Shown: positions 45,311-53,006 of the stretch, piece after piece
How positions within the stretch are numbered: position 1 is the first letter of the stretch
Layout of the letters: every line of letters starts with the position of its first letter
Virus record (IMG/VR): IMGVR_UViG_3300025073_000025
Coordinates: 81,544-145,543 of that record
Length of the DNA: 64,000 nucleotides
Origin: a virus
Strand: one strand, 5' to 3'
Notes under the pieces: generated by a model
Told to the model about the DNA's origin: nothing
The model's input: only the letters and a program-made list of their open reading frames with translations
Database searches by the model: none
Made by a program: the position numbers and the translations under genes

Positions 45311-45529
45311 CTAAAGTTTATAAAGTAATTTACTCTTACCCTTGTTGGGTTTTAAAACAATAGGGCTGTCTCCAGACCCTACATGATAAGTATCTCTAAA
45401 CAAAGGAACTCTTACATATCTATTAAGGATTTCTTCTGGCCATGGATAGTCAAGCTCTTTAACATTCTGTGGTAAGGGGTATTGTCTTATAGGTTTTCTT
45501 ATTATTGGAATCTGGTCTTCTATACTCAT
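45311..45529 (-). CDS. Small hypothetical protein (72 aa)
   Basis: A 72-residue protein rich in Pro and Ile/Leu with a Lys-rich end (KPNKGKSKLLYKL). No family recognised. GGAG lies 8 bases before the ATG, and it is packed between the dNMP kinase and zinc-ribbon genes. Confidence 0.65.
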   Translation of the reverse strand: MSIEDQIPIIRKPIRQYPLPQNVKELDYPWPEEILNRYVRVPLFRDTYHVGSGDSPIVLKPNKGKSKLLYKL

Positions 45530-45533
45530 TTTT

Positions 45534-46196
45534 TTACTCCAACTTATCTAGCATCTCATCTATTTTATTATAGAAATCGTTAAGATCATTCTTATTATTA
45601 TTTAAGATATAATCCCAATTTTCCATATCATCTAATGCCACTTCTGAAGCATGCTGAGTATTAGTTAGACAACCATATAAAGCTCGTAACTCATCTGGTC
45701 TCTCTACTCTTACAATATTGCCACCAATGGAACGAACTCTCTCTACCTCATTAGGAAATCTTAAATCTACAACAGCCATACTGCCCTTTTTACTCATCTG
45801 TGCTATATCCATTATAGTAACATCGGCAGGATAAGAAGGAATATAGTACCTCATAATATCCGTTCCAACAAACTGTAAAATATCTCTAGAAGTTAAAAGA
45901 GTCTTCCCCACCAAGTGTTTATATTCTTTACTATAAATAGATACTTGGTGGGTTTTATTCATCCATTTAATAATATAAGACAAAATATCAAAATTGACAA
46001 CTACTTTTTTATTTAATAATGAAGTTTTACCTTCTTGAGTATAGACCTGTTCCTTAGTTAAATTAAATATTTCGGAACATGCATTCTTTAAATTGTATGA
46101 AAAACCTATTTTACCAACAAAATTATATTTATCTATAAGATAGTCTGCACAAGTATCTTTACCTGAGAATGCCTTGCCAGAAAAACCTAAAATCAT
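45534..46196 (-). CDS. Deoxynucleoside monophosphate kinase
   Basis: A 220-residue protein related to the T4 gene 1 / dNMP kinase family, which phosphorylates dNMPs to supply DNA synthesis. The P-loop is GFSGKAFSGKDT (residues 4-15). TSRDILQFVGTDIMR (~108) and the lid/acceptor region DLRFPNEVERVRSIGGNIVR (~141-160), then HASEVALDD and WDYILNNN near the end, are all characteristic. It overlaps the upstream 84-residue gene by four bases. It belongs to the nucleotide and replication functions of the middle region. Confidence 0.88.
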   Translation of the reverse strand: MILGFSGKAFSGKDTCADYLIDKYNFVGKIGFSYNLKNACSEIFNLTKEQVYTQEGKTSLLNKKVVVNFDILSYIIKWMNKTHQVSIYSKEYKHLVGKTLLTSRDILQFVGTDIMRYYIPSYPADVTIMDIAQMSKKGSMAVVDLRFPNEVERVRSIGGNIVRVERPDELRALYGCLTNTQHASEVALDDMENWDYILNNNKNDLNDFYNKIDEMLDKLE

Positions 46197-46447
46197 TTTC
46201 TGCCCACCTTTTTAATATGGTTAATAATTGATTTTCTACTATCATTAATTTTTTCTAGCGCGCTAGAAAAAATTATCTGACTATCATCTGTTATCTGAAT
46301 AGGTGTCACACGTACCGAACTTTCCCTACAATCTAAATCACCTATCAACCTACGTTTACAAGTCTTTTTAAATTCAATATTACACATACATAATTCACCA
46401 TTATCATCTACATAAACAACACAGAAAAAATTTAAAGTATCTTCCAT
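46193..46447 (-). CDS. Small hypothetical protein (84 aa)
   Basis: An 84-residue, beta-rich protein with two Cys pairs (CMCN and KTCKRRL) and a basic end. No family recognised. A strong AAGGAGA site precedes the ATG, just after a hairpin at 46463-46498. The coding region contains a 28-bp perfect palindrome (46247-46274) that encodes IFSSALEK without disturbing the frame. Confidence 0.65.
   Translation of the reverse strand: MEDTLNFFCVVYVDDNGELCMCNIEFKKTCKRRLIGDLDCRESSVRVTPIQITDDSQIIFSSALEKINDSRKSIINHIKKVGRK
46247..46274. repeat. 28-bp perfect palindrome, best copy of the T/G+C/A element
   Basis: The half-site AATTTTTTCTAGCG is followed directly by its exact reverse complement. The core is CTAGCGCGCTAG. 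It lies within the coding sequence of the 84-residue protein. Confidence 0.85.
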
Positions 46448-46462
46448 TTTAGATCTCCTTGT

Positions 46463-46498
46463 GCCCCCACAACTATAACGTAGTCACAGCTTGGGGGC
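46463..46498 (-). promoter_or_regulatory. Hairpin between the 58-aa and 84-aa genes
   Basis: GCCCCCA...TGGGGGC (7 bp) encloses an inner ACTA/TAGT stem. It follows the 58-aa stop by 6 bases and ends just before the next ribosome site. There is no T-run, so RNA processing or attenuation is more likely than termination. Confidence 0.6.
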
Positions 46499-46504
46499 TT
46501 TTCT

Positions 46505-46681
46505 TTAGTGAGACTTGCCGTGAACGTCACTTACCGGACCGCTAGTGCGAACTTTCGTTGAAAACTTCCCTACTCCGGGACCCTCGCCAGACGGATTTCC
46601 ATGAGCCAGGTTGGTTTGCACACCAGCGGAGGTAATAGCCGTGACTACGCCGTTCTTCACAATGTGAAATGATGCAGCCAT
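46505..46681 (-). CDS. Small Gly/Ser/His-rich protein (58 aa) between hairpins
   Basis: A 58-codon gene with an excellent ribosome site (TTAGGAGGAAAAA before the ATG at 46681). The product starts MAASFHIVKNGVVTAITSAG and is rich in Gly, Ser, Val and His, without Tyr or Trp. Its base composition is more GC-rich than its neighbours. Stem-loops lie directly upstream (46712-46732) and downstream (46463-46498) in the same transcript, which suggests an individually processed, well-translated mRNA. Function unknown. Confidence 0.72.
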   Translation of the reverse strand: MAASFHIVKNGVVTAITSAGVQTNLAHGNPSGEGPGVGKFSTKVRTSGPVSDVHGKSH

Positions 46682-46711
46682 TTTTTCCTCCTAATGTTTA
46701 GTGATCACCTA

Positions 46712-46732
46712 CCGCAAGCACCGTGCCTGCGG
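46712..46732 (-). promoter_or_regulatory. Stem-loop upstream of the 58-aa gene
   Basis: CCGCAGGCA-CGG-TGCTTGCGG on the minus strand, 9 bp with one G-U pair and a 3-base loop, directly after the preceding stop codon. No T-run follows. Confidence 0.6.
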
Positions 46733-46735
46733 CTA

Positions 46736-47149
46736 CTAGTAATTAGTTAATATTTTGTTCAGTCTCTGTTCTAAAGCACTAATAGTCTCTTCATAAGAAT
46801 ATATAGAGGTTATTACAGCTTCTTCACTGATAACTTTATTTTCAACAAACAGATTGTTAGTTTTGGACAAAGAATGAATCTTCCTAAATATAGACAATTT
46901 GAACTTAAGCTCAGATATATAGCTTCTTAAATCTTTTATAGTTTCACCACTGTCTGATATTATAGTTTTGGACTCTAGCTTCTCTTGCTGTCGATCATAT
47001 TTATAATAATCTTCCACAAGATTGTTAATCTTCTGTATAGCCAATAAAAAACCTTCTTTGTCCTCAAAATAAAGATTTAGACCCTTAAGTAGGTCTTCAA
47101 CCGAACTTAATACTGCTTTCTTGTTTTCTTCTAAAAACACGAGACTCAT
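46736..47149 (-). CDS. Coiled-coil hypothetical protein (137 aa)
   Basis: A 137-residue helical protein with heptad-like stretches (IQKINNLVEDYYKYDRQQEK; YISELKFKLSIFRKIHSLSK; YEETISALEQRLNKIL). No conserved family recognised. Its ATG immediately follows the cold-shock gene stop (no gap) and has no ribosome site, so it must be translationally coupled to it. Confidence 0.65.
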   Translation of the reverse strand: MSLVFLEENKKAVLSSVEDLLKGLNLYFEDKEGFLLAIQKINNLVEDYYKYDRQQEKLESKTIISDSGETIKDLRSYISELKFKLSIFRKIHSLSKTNNLFVENKVISEEAVITSIYSYEETISALEQRLNKILTNY

Positions 47150-47374
47150 CTAGATCGGGCGGATGTTATGTGCCTGTAACCCACGGGGCGTCTCGACCAA
47201 GTCATACACCACTTCCTGGTTTTTGGCCAAGGTCTTAAACCCTTCCATCACAATAAAGGAAAAGTGACAAAAGATATCTTGGCCCTCAGGCCCAACCAAG
47301 AAACCAATTCCCGTTTTTCCATTAAACCATCGTACGGTTGAATGTAAATCACATACTGTTTTTAATTCATCCAT
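47150..47374 (-). CDS. Cold-shock domain protein
   Basis: A 74-residue single cold-shock domain. STVRWFNGKTGIGFLVGPEG carries the RNP1-type strand, DIFCHFSFI the RNP2-type strand, and LVETPRGLQAHNIRPI closes the barrel. These proteins bind single-stranded RNA or DNA and melt RNA structure. In this genome, with many mRNA hairpins, it may help expression of late transcripts (inference). It is the first gene after the promoter at 47471-47499, and AGGAA precedes the ATG. Confidence 0.92.
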   Translation of the reverse strand: MDELKTVCDLHSTVRWFNGKTGIGFLVGPEGQDIFCHFSFIVMEGFKTLAKNQEVVYDLVETPRGLQAHNIRPI

Positions 47375-47443
47375 TAGTTCCTAAACTCCTTGAAAGATAA
47401 AAATAAGTTGATTTTGACACGCTTATGGGAGATTTGGTGCCAA

Positions 47444-47460
47444 GAGGAAACCCCTTCCTC
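47444..47460 (-). promoter_or_regulatory. 5'-terminal stem-loop of the cold-shock operon mRNA
   Basis: GAGGAA-GGGGT-TTCCTC on the minus strand, beginning about 4 bases after the start predicted from the promoter at 47471-47499. Confidence 0.5.
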
Positions 47461-47470
47461 TATATACTAA

Positions 47471-47499
47471 GATATAATACACTTTTTCAGAAATGTAAA
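47471..47499 (-). promoter_or_regulatory. Promoter for the cold-shock/dNMP kinase operon
   Basis: The minus strand reads TTTACA (47494-47499), 17 bases, TATATC (47471-47476). It belongs to the TTTAC(A/T) family and lies just after the GIY-YIG gene that ends at 47527. Confidence 0.65.
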
Positions 47500-47526
47500 G
47501 AAAAAATAAAAAAAGATTATATAAAG

Positions 47527-48462
47527 CTACCTTTTATATATCGGGGTAGTAAGAGCGCGTGCAAGACTCCACCCGTGAGTATTAACCCTATTATTAATTA
47601 TGTCTGTATCAAACCCGTATTCTGTAGCCCACTCTCTTAATGTCTGGGATTTTCCAAGAAACTCCCAACGTTTTGGACTTTGTGCTTCAGACATTTTTTT
47701 TCTCACTTCCTCCGAAAGATGTTTACCATAATTAGGATGGTTTTCACCTTTAAGGGCCTCAGATAATCTCTGTCTGGTTTCCTCTGACACTACCTTACCT
47801 CTGAGGGCCCTGGATATTCTCTGCTTGGTTTCCTCTGAAAAATGTTTACCATAATTAGGATGGCTTTCACCTTTATTAGCCTCAGATATCCTCTGTTTGG
47901 TCTCCTCTGAAAGATGCTTACCATAGTTAGGATGTTTTTTACCTTTTCTGGCCTCAGACAACCTATGTCTGGTTTTCTCTGACACTACCTTACCTTTATT
48001 AACATCAAACAACTTTTTCTTTTGCTCTTCCAACATAGGCTTACCATAATTAGGGTTTTTCTCACCTTTAAAAGCCTCAGATAGTTTCCGTCTAAATTTT
48101 TCTGAGCGCTTAATACCCAAACAATTACCAGCAATAGGACTAATGTTATATCCGATACATCTATCAGACGTGTATACGTAGTCTAACCAAAACTGCTCTC
48201 TAGAAATAAGATTATTTTTATCATTTACAAATTCTAGGACTTCAAAATAAAAGTTTTCTTCACCATATTTATCCCAAGCAGCCTGTAAATAGTGACTATG
48301 GTGCTTTCTTCTAACTAATGAACTTCTATGATCTTTCCAACGCTTGTTTAGATTGCAAGCACTGCCAATATACATCTTCCCGTTAACTAAATTACATATA
48401 CAGTATATACCTGAATTGATACTCCCCAAGCACCGCTCGGGGATTTTAGTTGAATTTTCCAT
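47527..48462 (-). CDS. Freestanding GIY-YIG homing endonuclease with many NUMOD3 repeats
   Basis: A 311-residue protein. The GIY-YIG domain at 15-110 has SGIYCICNLVNGKMYIG, KRWKDHRSS and SREQFWLDY. At least five NUMOD3-type modules follow (GEKNPNYGKPM, KHPNYGKHLSEETKQRISEA and variants), then a helix-turn-helix end with GKSQTLREWATEYGF and GWSLARALTTP. The modules are visibly repeated at DNA level and probably expand and contract. It forms a pair with the short finger nuclease at 48477-49169 (14-base gap), located between the cold-shock gene and the lipoprotein protease. Confidence 0.93.
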   Translation of the reverse strand: MENSTKIPERCLGSINSGIYCICNLVNGKMYIGSACNLNKRWKDHRSSLVRRKHHSHYLQAAWDKYGEENFYFEVLEFVNDKNNLISREQFWLDYVYTSDRCIGYNISPIAGNCLGIKRSEKFRRKLSEAFKGEKNPNYGKPMLEEQKKKLFDVNKGKVVSEKTRHRLSEARKGKKHPNYGKHLSEETKQRISEANKGESHPNYGKHFSEETKQRISRALRGKVVSEETRQRLSEALKGENHPNYGKHLSEEVRKKMSEAQSPKRWEFLGKSQTLREWATEYGFDTDIINNRVNTHGWSLARALTTPIYKR

Positions 48463-48476
48463 CCTAAATCCTCCAG

Positions 48477-49169
48477 TTATGTAAAATGACTATAATCCCC
48501 TTCCCAAATATACACAAGATTAAATCCTTCCTTCCGAATATCATTCAATCTTTCCATAGTAAACTTATATAAAAACCCAAATGTTTTATGTACGGTTTTA
48601 TTCGTTTTTCCACTTGGAAATCTTTCAGGATTTCCATGCCAATAATCACCAAGAAATTCATATATAGTATTTGTTGAAGAGTCAAAACCATCAACAAGTA
48701 TCTTTCTACCTTTTATTACAAAGGGAACTTCTCTAGTCTTCCCAATAATGTTATCAATACCTAGAGAGTCCAACCACCGTTGAGACATACTAGATATAGA
48801 AGAGTCAGCACATAAGAGACACCCATGACCCTGTTGAAAGTCATTCCACCTGATAGCACCACTGTGTCCTTTTTTACAAATATAATCTAGTTTTTGTTTT
48901 GAGTCACTTATACTATCCGATTTAAGTGTATAACCCCTATCTTCAAAACATTGCCAAACATAGTCTATATTTAAAGACCTATCCTCCAATACACACTCTA
49001 TACATTTTCTATTATATTTAAAATGACTCCATGTAATGTATCTTATATGTCCTTTACTACATTTAAATTTTAGTTTTTGAAATGCACCAGTATATTTTTT
49101 AGATAATAAAGTATAACCTCTTCTTTTAAATTCTTCTTTAACAAAATCTAGTGTTAATTTCTTACTCAT
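48477..49169 (-). CDS. Short chimeric zinc-finger / VSR-like homing endonuclease
   Basis: A 230-residue protein. Two DUF723-type fingers (CSKGHIRYITWSHF with CIEC; CKKGHSGAIRWNDF with CLLC) are of the kind seen in the long nucleases at 7683 and 32233. They are joined to the compact nuclease domain of the other group (ILVDGFDSSTNTIYEFLG, DYWHGNP, IWEGDY), as at 9713, 30776 and 42480. It is therefore a natural domain swap, or the minimal form from which the others grew. No clear ribosome site. A palindromic element (49192-49209) lies just upstream. Confidence 0.85.
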   Translation of the reverse strand: MSKKLTLDFVKEEFKRRGYTLLSKKYTGAFQKLKFKCSKGHIRYITWSHFKYNRKCIECVLEDRSLNIDYVWQCFEDRGYTLKSDSISDSKQKLDYICKKGHSGAIRWNDFQQGHGCLLCADSSISSMSQRWLDSLGIDNIIGKTREVPFVIKGRKILVDGFDSSTNTIYEFLGDYWHGNPERFPSGKTNKTVHKTFGFLYKFTMERLNDIRKEGFNLVYIWEGDYSHFT

Positions 49170-49191
49170 AAGATATGGTTACAGTTTCTTC

Positions 49192-49209
49192 TTTTTAGCG
49201 CGCTAAAAA
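49192..49209. repeat. 18-bp perfect palindrome, intergenic copy of the T/G+C/A element
   Basis: TTTTTAGCGCGCTAAAAA, a perfect palindrome in the 44-base gap between the chimeric nuclease and the protease gene. Confidence 0.75.
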
Positions 49210-49213
49210 TTTC

Positions 49214-50017
49214 TTATTTTTGAGTATAAAGGAAATGTCTTATAGCCTGTGGGCCCACACCGTAGAAAGAATTTTGCAATGGCAAGAACCCGGAATCTGT
49301 GGGCCAACCGGCCATAAACTGAGTAACAGCAACCAGCTCCCCTCTCTCGTTAAAAATTCCTCCACCGCTGGACCCGTTGTAAAGCCCCATTCCTATACGA
49401 ATGACTCCAGGGTGACTCTTTTGTCCCAGGTTTATACTCATAATATGCCCAAAAGCATAAGAAATGTGGGCCCCTTTTATATATCTCTGTGAAGGATATC
49501 CTACACAATGTATTTTTTCACCTAATTTCACACCCAAAGCTACGTTAGTGTTATCTATACCAAAGTGGTAAGGTACCTTCAAAAGTGCTAAATCGAGTTT
49601 ACTATTAGTTTTTACAATTTCTACGTGGACAGCAATATCTACAACCTCGTTTCTTAGATTCCGTCTCTCTAGGGTAATAAAATACTCAGCCCTTAGGATC
49701 TTAAAATCTTTAGTCTGTTCATCGTATATAATAGCAAAATCTCCATCTGTAGCAACAACATGCTGAGCCGTTAAGACGTAAGAATATAGGTCCTTAGACC
49801 AAAGAACGGTCCCCGTTCCCCATCCATGAGGGGTAGTCTCTTTAAATATCTTATCACCGTCGTATAATCTTCTATATATTTTGACCTGAACAGTTCTTTC
49901 TGAAATATAGGGCATCAAGTCACTATCATCAGGACCTTGTGGTGTAGGTACAGCTACACAAGAAGTTAATACTTGTGTCATTAAAACCAGAACTAAAGCA
50001 AGAGACAATTTTCTCAT
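49214..50017 (-). CDS. Trypsin-like serine protease, lipoprotein
   Basis: A 267-residue protein. The N-terminus MRKLSLALVLVLMTQVLTSC is a lipoprotein signal peptide with lipobox LTSC, so it is anchored in the cell membrane or outer membrane after export. The S1/HtrA-like triad is visible: His in YVLTAQHVV (~82), Asp in NSKLDLALLKV (~140) and Ser in YNGSSGGGIFNERG (~217). No PDZ domain is present. A phage-made surface protease could modify envelope proteins, help release or block superinfection; none of these can be chosen from sequence. A promoter at 50132-50160 and GAGGAT site precede it. Confidence 0.85.
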   Translation of the reverse strand: MRKLSLALVLVLMTQVLTSCVAVPTPQGPDDSDLMPYISERTVQVKIYRRLYDGDKIFKETTPHGWGTGTVLWSKDLYSYVLTAQHVVATDGDFAIIYDEQTKDFKILRAEYFITLERRNLRNEVVDIAVHVEIVKTNSKLDLALLKVPYHFGIDNTNVALGVKLGEKIHCVGYPSQRYIKGAHISYAFGHIMSINLGQKSHPGVIRIGMGLYNGSSGGGIFNERGELVAVTQFMAGWPTDSGFLPLQNSFYGVGPQAIRHFLYTQK

Positions 50018-50059
50018 CTTTTTGAATCCTCTTGGTTTAATTACCTTGTAGGTGAACTA

Positions 50060-50081
50060 TTTTTTTGGCCGGCGAAAAAAA
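50060..50081. repeat. T-run / G+C core / A-run element
   Basis: Seven T, GGCCGGCG, seven A, in the leader of the lipoprotein protease gene. Ten bases to the right is a run of nine C. Confidence 0.55.
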
Positions 50082-50131
50082 TTTTAATGACCCCCCCCCT
50101 AACTATTTAAAATAAAAATAACCTCATATTA

Positions 50132-50160
50132 ATTATACCCCTACCTTTTGGGCTAAGCAA
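50132..50160 (-). promoter_or_regulatory. Promoter for the lipoprotein protease gene
   Basis: The minus strand reads TTGCTT (50155-50160), 17 bases, TATAAT (50132-50137). The -35 overlaps the end of the methionine aminopeptidase gene. Confidence 0.6.
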
Positions 50161-50902
50161 CTCCCCCCTCTAGGGTAGTTCTAGTAAGTATTAAGGGCAC
50201 TTCCATGATGACTACCGTATCTTCTGCATGTCCAGTTAATTTAGTAGTTGGGGAATAAAGGGAGAACCCGTCTTTTCCTGTTTTTATCTTATTACTTCTT
50301 TTTATTGCCAGAGGTTCTATAGCAATACACATACCTAAGGATAATTCTGAACCTATACCAGGAGGACCAGAATTTGGGATAAAAGGTCCAAGATGGGGAC
50401 TAAGTCCTATACCGTGCCCGCCTATCTCCAAAGGTGATTTATACCCGGCTACCAAAAGAACCCTCTGTATAGCATAGGAAATATCCCCTACCTTATTTCC
50501 TAGTATTGCTTTATTTATACCATCATCAAGAGCCTTATCAACTGCTTGTATTATCTTGGTATTTTCTTTTTTATCACCGATTGAAAAAGTTCTGGCTGCA
50601 TCGGTGTGATTACTGTTATAGGCCACTCCTATATCTATCTTTATCAAATCCCCTTCCTCTGGTCTTCTATCGGAGGGAAGTCCATGAGCTATTACTTCAT
50701 TGAATGAAGCACAAATAGAATTAGGAAAACCCCCCAACCCCAAAAAGGAAGGTTCTCCCCCCATATCACGTATAAATTCTTCTATCACTAAATCTGTTTG
50801 TTTTGTGGTTTTACCCTTAAAAAGAAGGGTTTTAGATAATTTTAAAGCTGAGGCAAGAATTCTTCCACTTATTTGCAGATCTTCTAAAGTCAAGGTAGGC
50901 AT
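50153..50902 (-). CDS. map: Methionine aminopeptidase, type I
   Basis: A 249-residue enzyme of the pita-bread fold that removes the initiator Met from new proteins. The five metal ligands are all present: Asp in IDIGVAYNSN, Asp in HTDAARTF, His in GGHGIGLSPH, Glu in CIAIEPLAI and Glu in HAEDTVVI. The substrate-pocket segment ASFNEVIAHGLPSDR also fits. The length equals that of bacterial MetAP, with no extra N-terminal domain. A phage copy may serve virion proteins during late expression or resist a host change. The AT-rich upstream gap (50903-50938) gives no clear ribosome site. Confidence 0.93.
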   Translation of the reverse strand: MPTLTLEDLQISGRILASALKLSKTLLFKGKTTKQTDLVIEEFIRDMGGEPSFLGLGGFPNSICASFNEVIAHGLPSDRRPEEGDLIKIDIGVAYNSNHTDAARTFSIGDKKENTKIIQAVDKALDDGINKAILGNKVGDISYAIQRVLLVAGYKSPLEIGGHGIGLSPHLGPFIPNSGPPGIGSELSLGMCIAIEPLAIKRSNKIKTGKDGFSLYSPTTKLTGHAEDTVVIMEVPLILTRTTLEGGVA

Positions 50903-50938
50903 ATATTTATATATAAAATACTTTTCATATTTTGTTAA

Positions 50939-51415
50939 CTATATTTTCCATAACAATGTAATATTTTTATCTTTTAGTTCTTTATATCTTAAATCAACCT
51001 GTTCTCTTAAACCTTCAAACTCGTCAAATATCTTATTAAATGACTTACTATGAGAAAACTCCCATAACGCAACAATAGCTTGGTGAGGTGTTATATAAGG
51101 TGAAAACTCCTCATAATTAAAGATCATTACAAGGTCATGAATTTGGATACGTTTGAAATCTTCACTTCGTTCACTAACCATCTCCTCTGCTATTGACTTT
51201 TTTTCTCTCACATATTGTTCTCTTTCTTTTATATATTCTTTATATGATAGTTTCATGGGGTCTGGAAATTTTTCATCCACTTTTTTTAGCCGCCGAATAA
51301 AATCAGCCTCCACATCACTTTTGAGACCCAAAGCCGAGTCTGTCCCTGGTATATTATCGGCTGGTGTCCTTTCTATATCATGTCTATCCTTTTTACCACA
51401 ATTTGTACAAACCAT
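50939..51415 (-). CDS. Hypothetical protein with N-terminal Cys pair (158 aa)
   Basis: A 158-residue, charged, helical protein starting MVCTNCGKKDRHDIE. A single CxxC near the start could be half of a zinc site. The middle is a coiled coil (KLSYKEYIKEREQYVREKKS). No family recognised. Its ATG overlaps the M42 peptidase stop (TAATG) with AAGGAG inside that gene, so it is coupled to it. A T-run/G+C/A-run element occurs in its coding sequence at 51281-51303. Confidence 0.65.
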   Translation of the reverse strand: MVCTNCGKKDRHDIERTPADNIPGTDSALGLKSDVEADFIRRLKKVDEKFPDPMKLSYKEYIKEREQYVREKKSIAEEMVSERSEDFKRIQIHDLVMIFNYEEFSPYITPHQAIVALWEFSHSKSFNKIFDEFEGLREQVDLRYKELKDKNITLLWKI

Positions 51416-52458
51416 TAGTTTACTCCTTCTATAGGAAAAAAGTTACTAACCTGCTGTAATTTCTCACAAAATTTACTAACTAATTTTATTGTATTTAACA
51501 ATCCTTTTTTGGAAATTGTCTCTTTTGGACCATGAAGTCCGTATCCAGGAATATCAAACTCTACGCAAGCAACTCCCCCACAAGAGCCTACTACATTGTC
51601 AACATCCGTCATAGCGGAGCCCCTAGTTATTTTAACCTCATATGGTATTTTATTTTCTTCAGCTATCTCTATTGCCAACCTTACCAACTTTTTATTAAAC
51701 ATGGGGCCTGTAGGTATGACCACTTTACGACCAACTTCTTTTTTTACATCGTGCAAAAATATGTCTACGCATATGTGCACTTGGGGCTTTAACTTGTCAG
51801 CCATGGCTCGCCCCCCGACCTCAGAAACTTCTTCTAACTCTGTAAAAACCAAACAAAAATTATCTTTTCTATTCTTGACTTGTGACAGTTTTTCCATAAC
51901 ACAAAGTAGGGCCACTACCCCGGCCTTATTATCCATAAACGATCCAACAAACCTACTTTCAGGCTTATTAACTAGCTTACTATAAAACTGAACAGGGTCG
52001 CCAACATTTATATAAGATAGAGCTTTATTATCCACAATTGCTACTATAGTATCTGAATCACCCCACCCTAAATCTGGTATATTATCAATACCATCGTCCT
52101 TTATAACTATGTCCACTACCCTATCCTTACAAAACACCCTACCTGATTGTTTACCATTGACATCAGGATACCCTATATGTTTAAGCAACACCTCCCCTTC
52201 ATTATCACCAAAGCCACCTACTAAGTAACCGCACGAGTCCATATGTGCAGATAGCATAACTATTTTACTATTGTTAATATGTGTAACTGCAGGAGCAATA
52301 AACACCGAAACAGACCCAAGCACATCGACACCAGACTTTAACCCAAGATTACTTGCCTCCCTAAGAACTATCTTACCTACGTCTGAAGTATAGCCAGATA
52401 AACTGCACACAGAGGTAAGTTCTTCAAGAAGGTCTTTATACCTTAAACATATTGACAT
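51415..52458 (-). CDS. M42-family metallo-aminopeptidase
   Basis: A 347-residue protein of the M42 (glutamyl aminopeptidase/TET-like) family. The metal and catalytic residues are visible: His and Asp in MLSAHMDSCGYLV (~70), the bridging Asp in GSFMDNKAGVVAL (~178), the Glu-Glu pair in VFTELEEVSEVGG (~211), Asp in HICVDIFLHDV (~236) and the last His in YGLHGPKETIS (~318). M42 enzymes form large dodecameric shells that trim peptides in the cytoplasm. In a phage it may recycle amino acids or process a specific peptide. The GAGGT site lies 8 bases before the ATG. Confidence 0.88.
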   Translation of the reverse strand: MSICLRYKDLLEELTSVCSLSGYTSDVGKIVLREASNLGLKSGVDVLGSVSVFIAPAVTHINNSKIVMLSAHMDSCGYLVGGFGDNEGEVLLKHIGYPDVNGKQSGRVFCKDRVVDIVIKDDGIDNIPDLGWGDSDTIVAIVDNKALSYINVGDPVQFYSKLVNKPESRFVGSFMDNKAGVVALLCVMEKLSQVKNRKDNFCLVFTELEEVSEVGGRAMADKLKPQVHICVDIFLHDVKKEVGRKVVIPTGPMFNKKLVRLAIEIAEENKIPYEVKITRGSAMTDVDNVVGSCGGVACVEFDIPGYGLHGPKETISKKGLLNTIKLVSKFCEKLQQVSNFFPIEGVN

Positions 52459-52461
52459 GGA

Positions 52462-53001
52462 TTAGACCTCTACCTCAAAATTCCCAGGCATTATAACCAT
52501 TATTCCGGCTTTTATCTTATTATTAAATATAACTTCTTTACCAAACAAATAAGTCTTTCCTTCAACCTCTCTAAGAGGGCTGGTCTCAGAAGTATATATA
52601 AAGGTCTTACTCATAAAATCTTTTACGTCTAGCAATGTCGGCTTTGACATTTCTACATAAACATGGTCAGAATTTTTTTCGGCGGAAGAAAAAGTTTGAA
52701 GAACTAAAACAGTCCACTTATTTAAGTATTTGAAATTATCCATTAATTCTCCTATAGTATTTATAAACTTATTTCGTACACATTTTACACACTCAAATGT
52801 GGGATTTAACATATCACAAAGTCTAGCATATTCTTCCCCATCAGTACAATATAAGTCGTCAACCAAGTTCTCATCACCAACAATATCTATAAACAATTCT
52901 AGTTTGCACCTACCCTCCTGGCGATAGTTCAACTCAACAGGAGTCACACCCATATGCTTATATTTATTATCACAATTATGACTACAGTCTTTTTCACACA
53001 T
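52462..53001 (-). CDS. Cys-rich hypothetical protein (179 aa)
   Basis: A 179-residue protein with a Cys/His-rich start (MCEKDCSHNCDNKYKHMG) and a later pair ECVKC near residue 70-74, so one zinc site is plausible. The rest is mixed alpha/beta with no recognised family. It lies between the clamp-loader and M42 genes with 3-5 base gaps. A T-run/G+C/A-run element occurs inside at 52673-52693. Confidence 0.65.
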   Translation of the reverse strand: MCEKDCSHNCDNKYKHMGVTPVELNYRQEGRCKLELFIDIVGDENLVDDLYCTDGEEYARLCDMLNPTFECVKCVRNKFINTIGELMDNFKYLNKWTVLVLQTFSSAEKNSDHVYVEMSKPTLLDVKDFMSKTFIYTSETSPLREVEGKTYLFGKEVIFNNKIKAGIMVIMPGNFEVEV

Positions 53002-53006
53002 AGGTA

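Noticed and set aside
47820-48110. CRISPR-like repeats
   Set aside because: The regular repeats here are NUMOD3 modules in frame within a GIY-YIG coding sequence, not spaced identical repeats with unique spacers.
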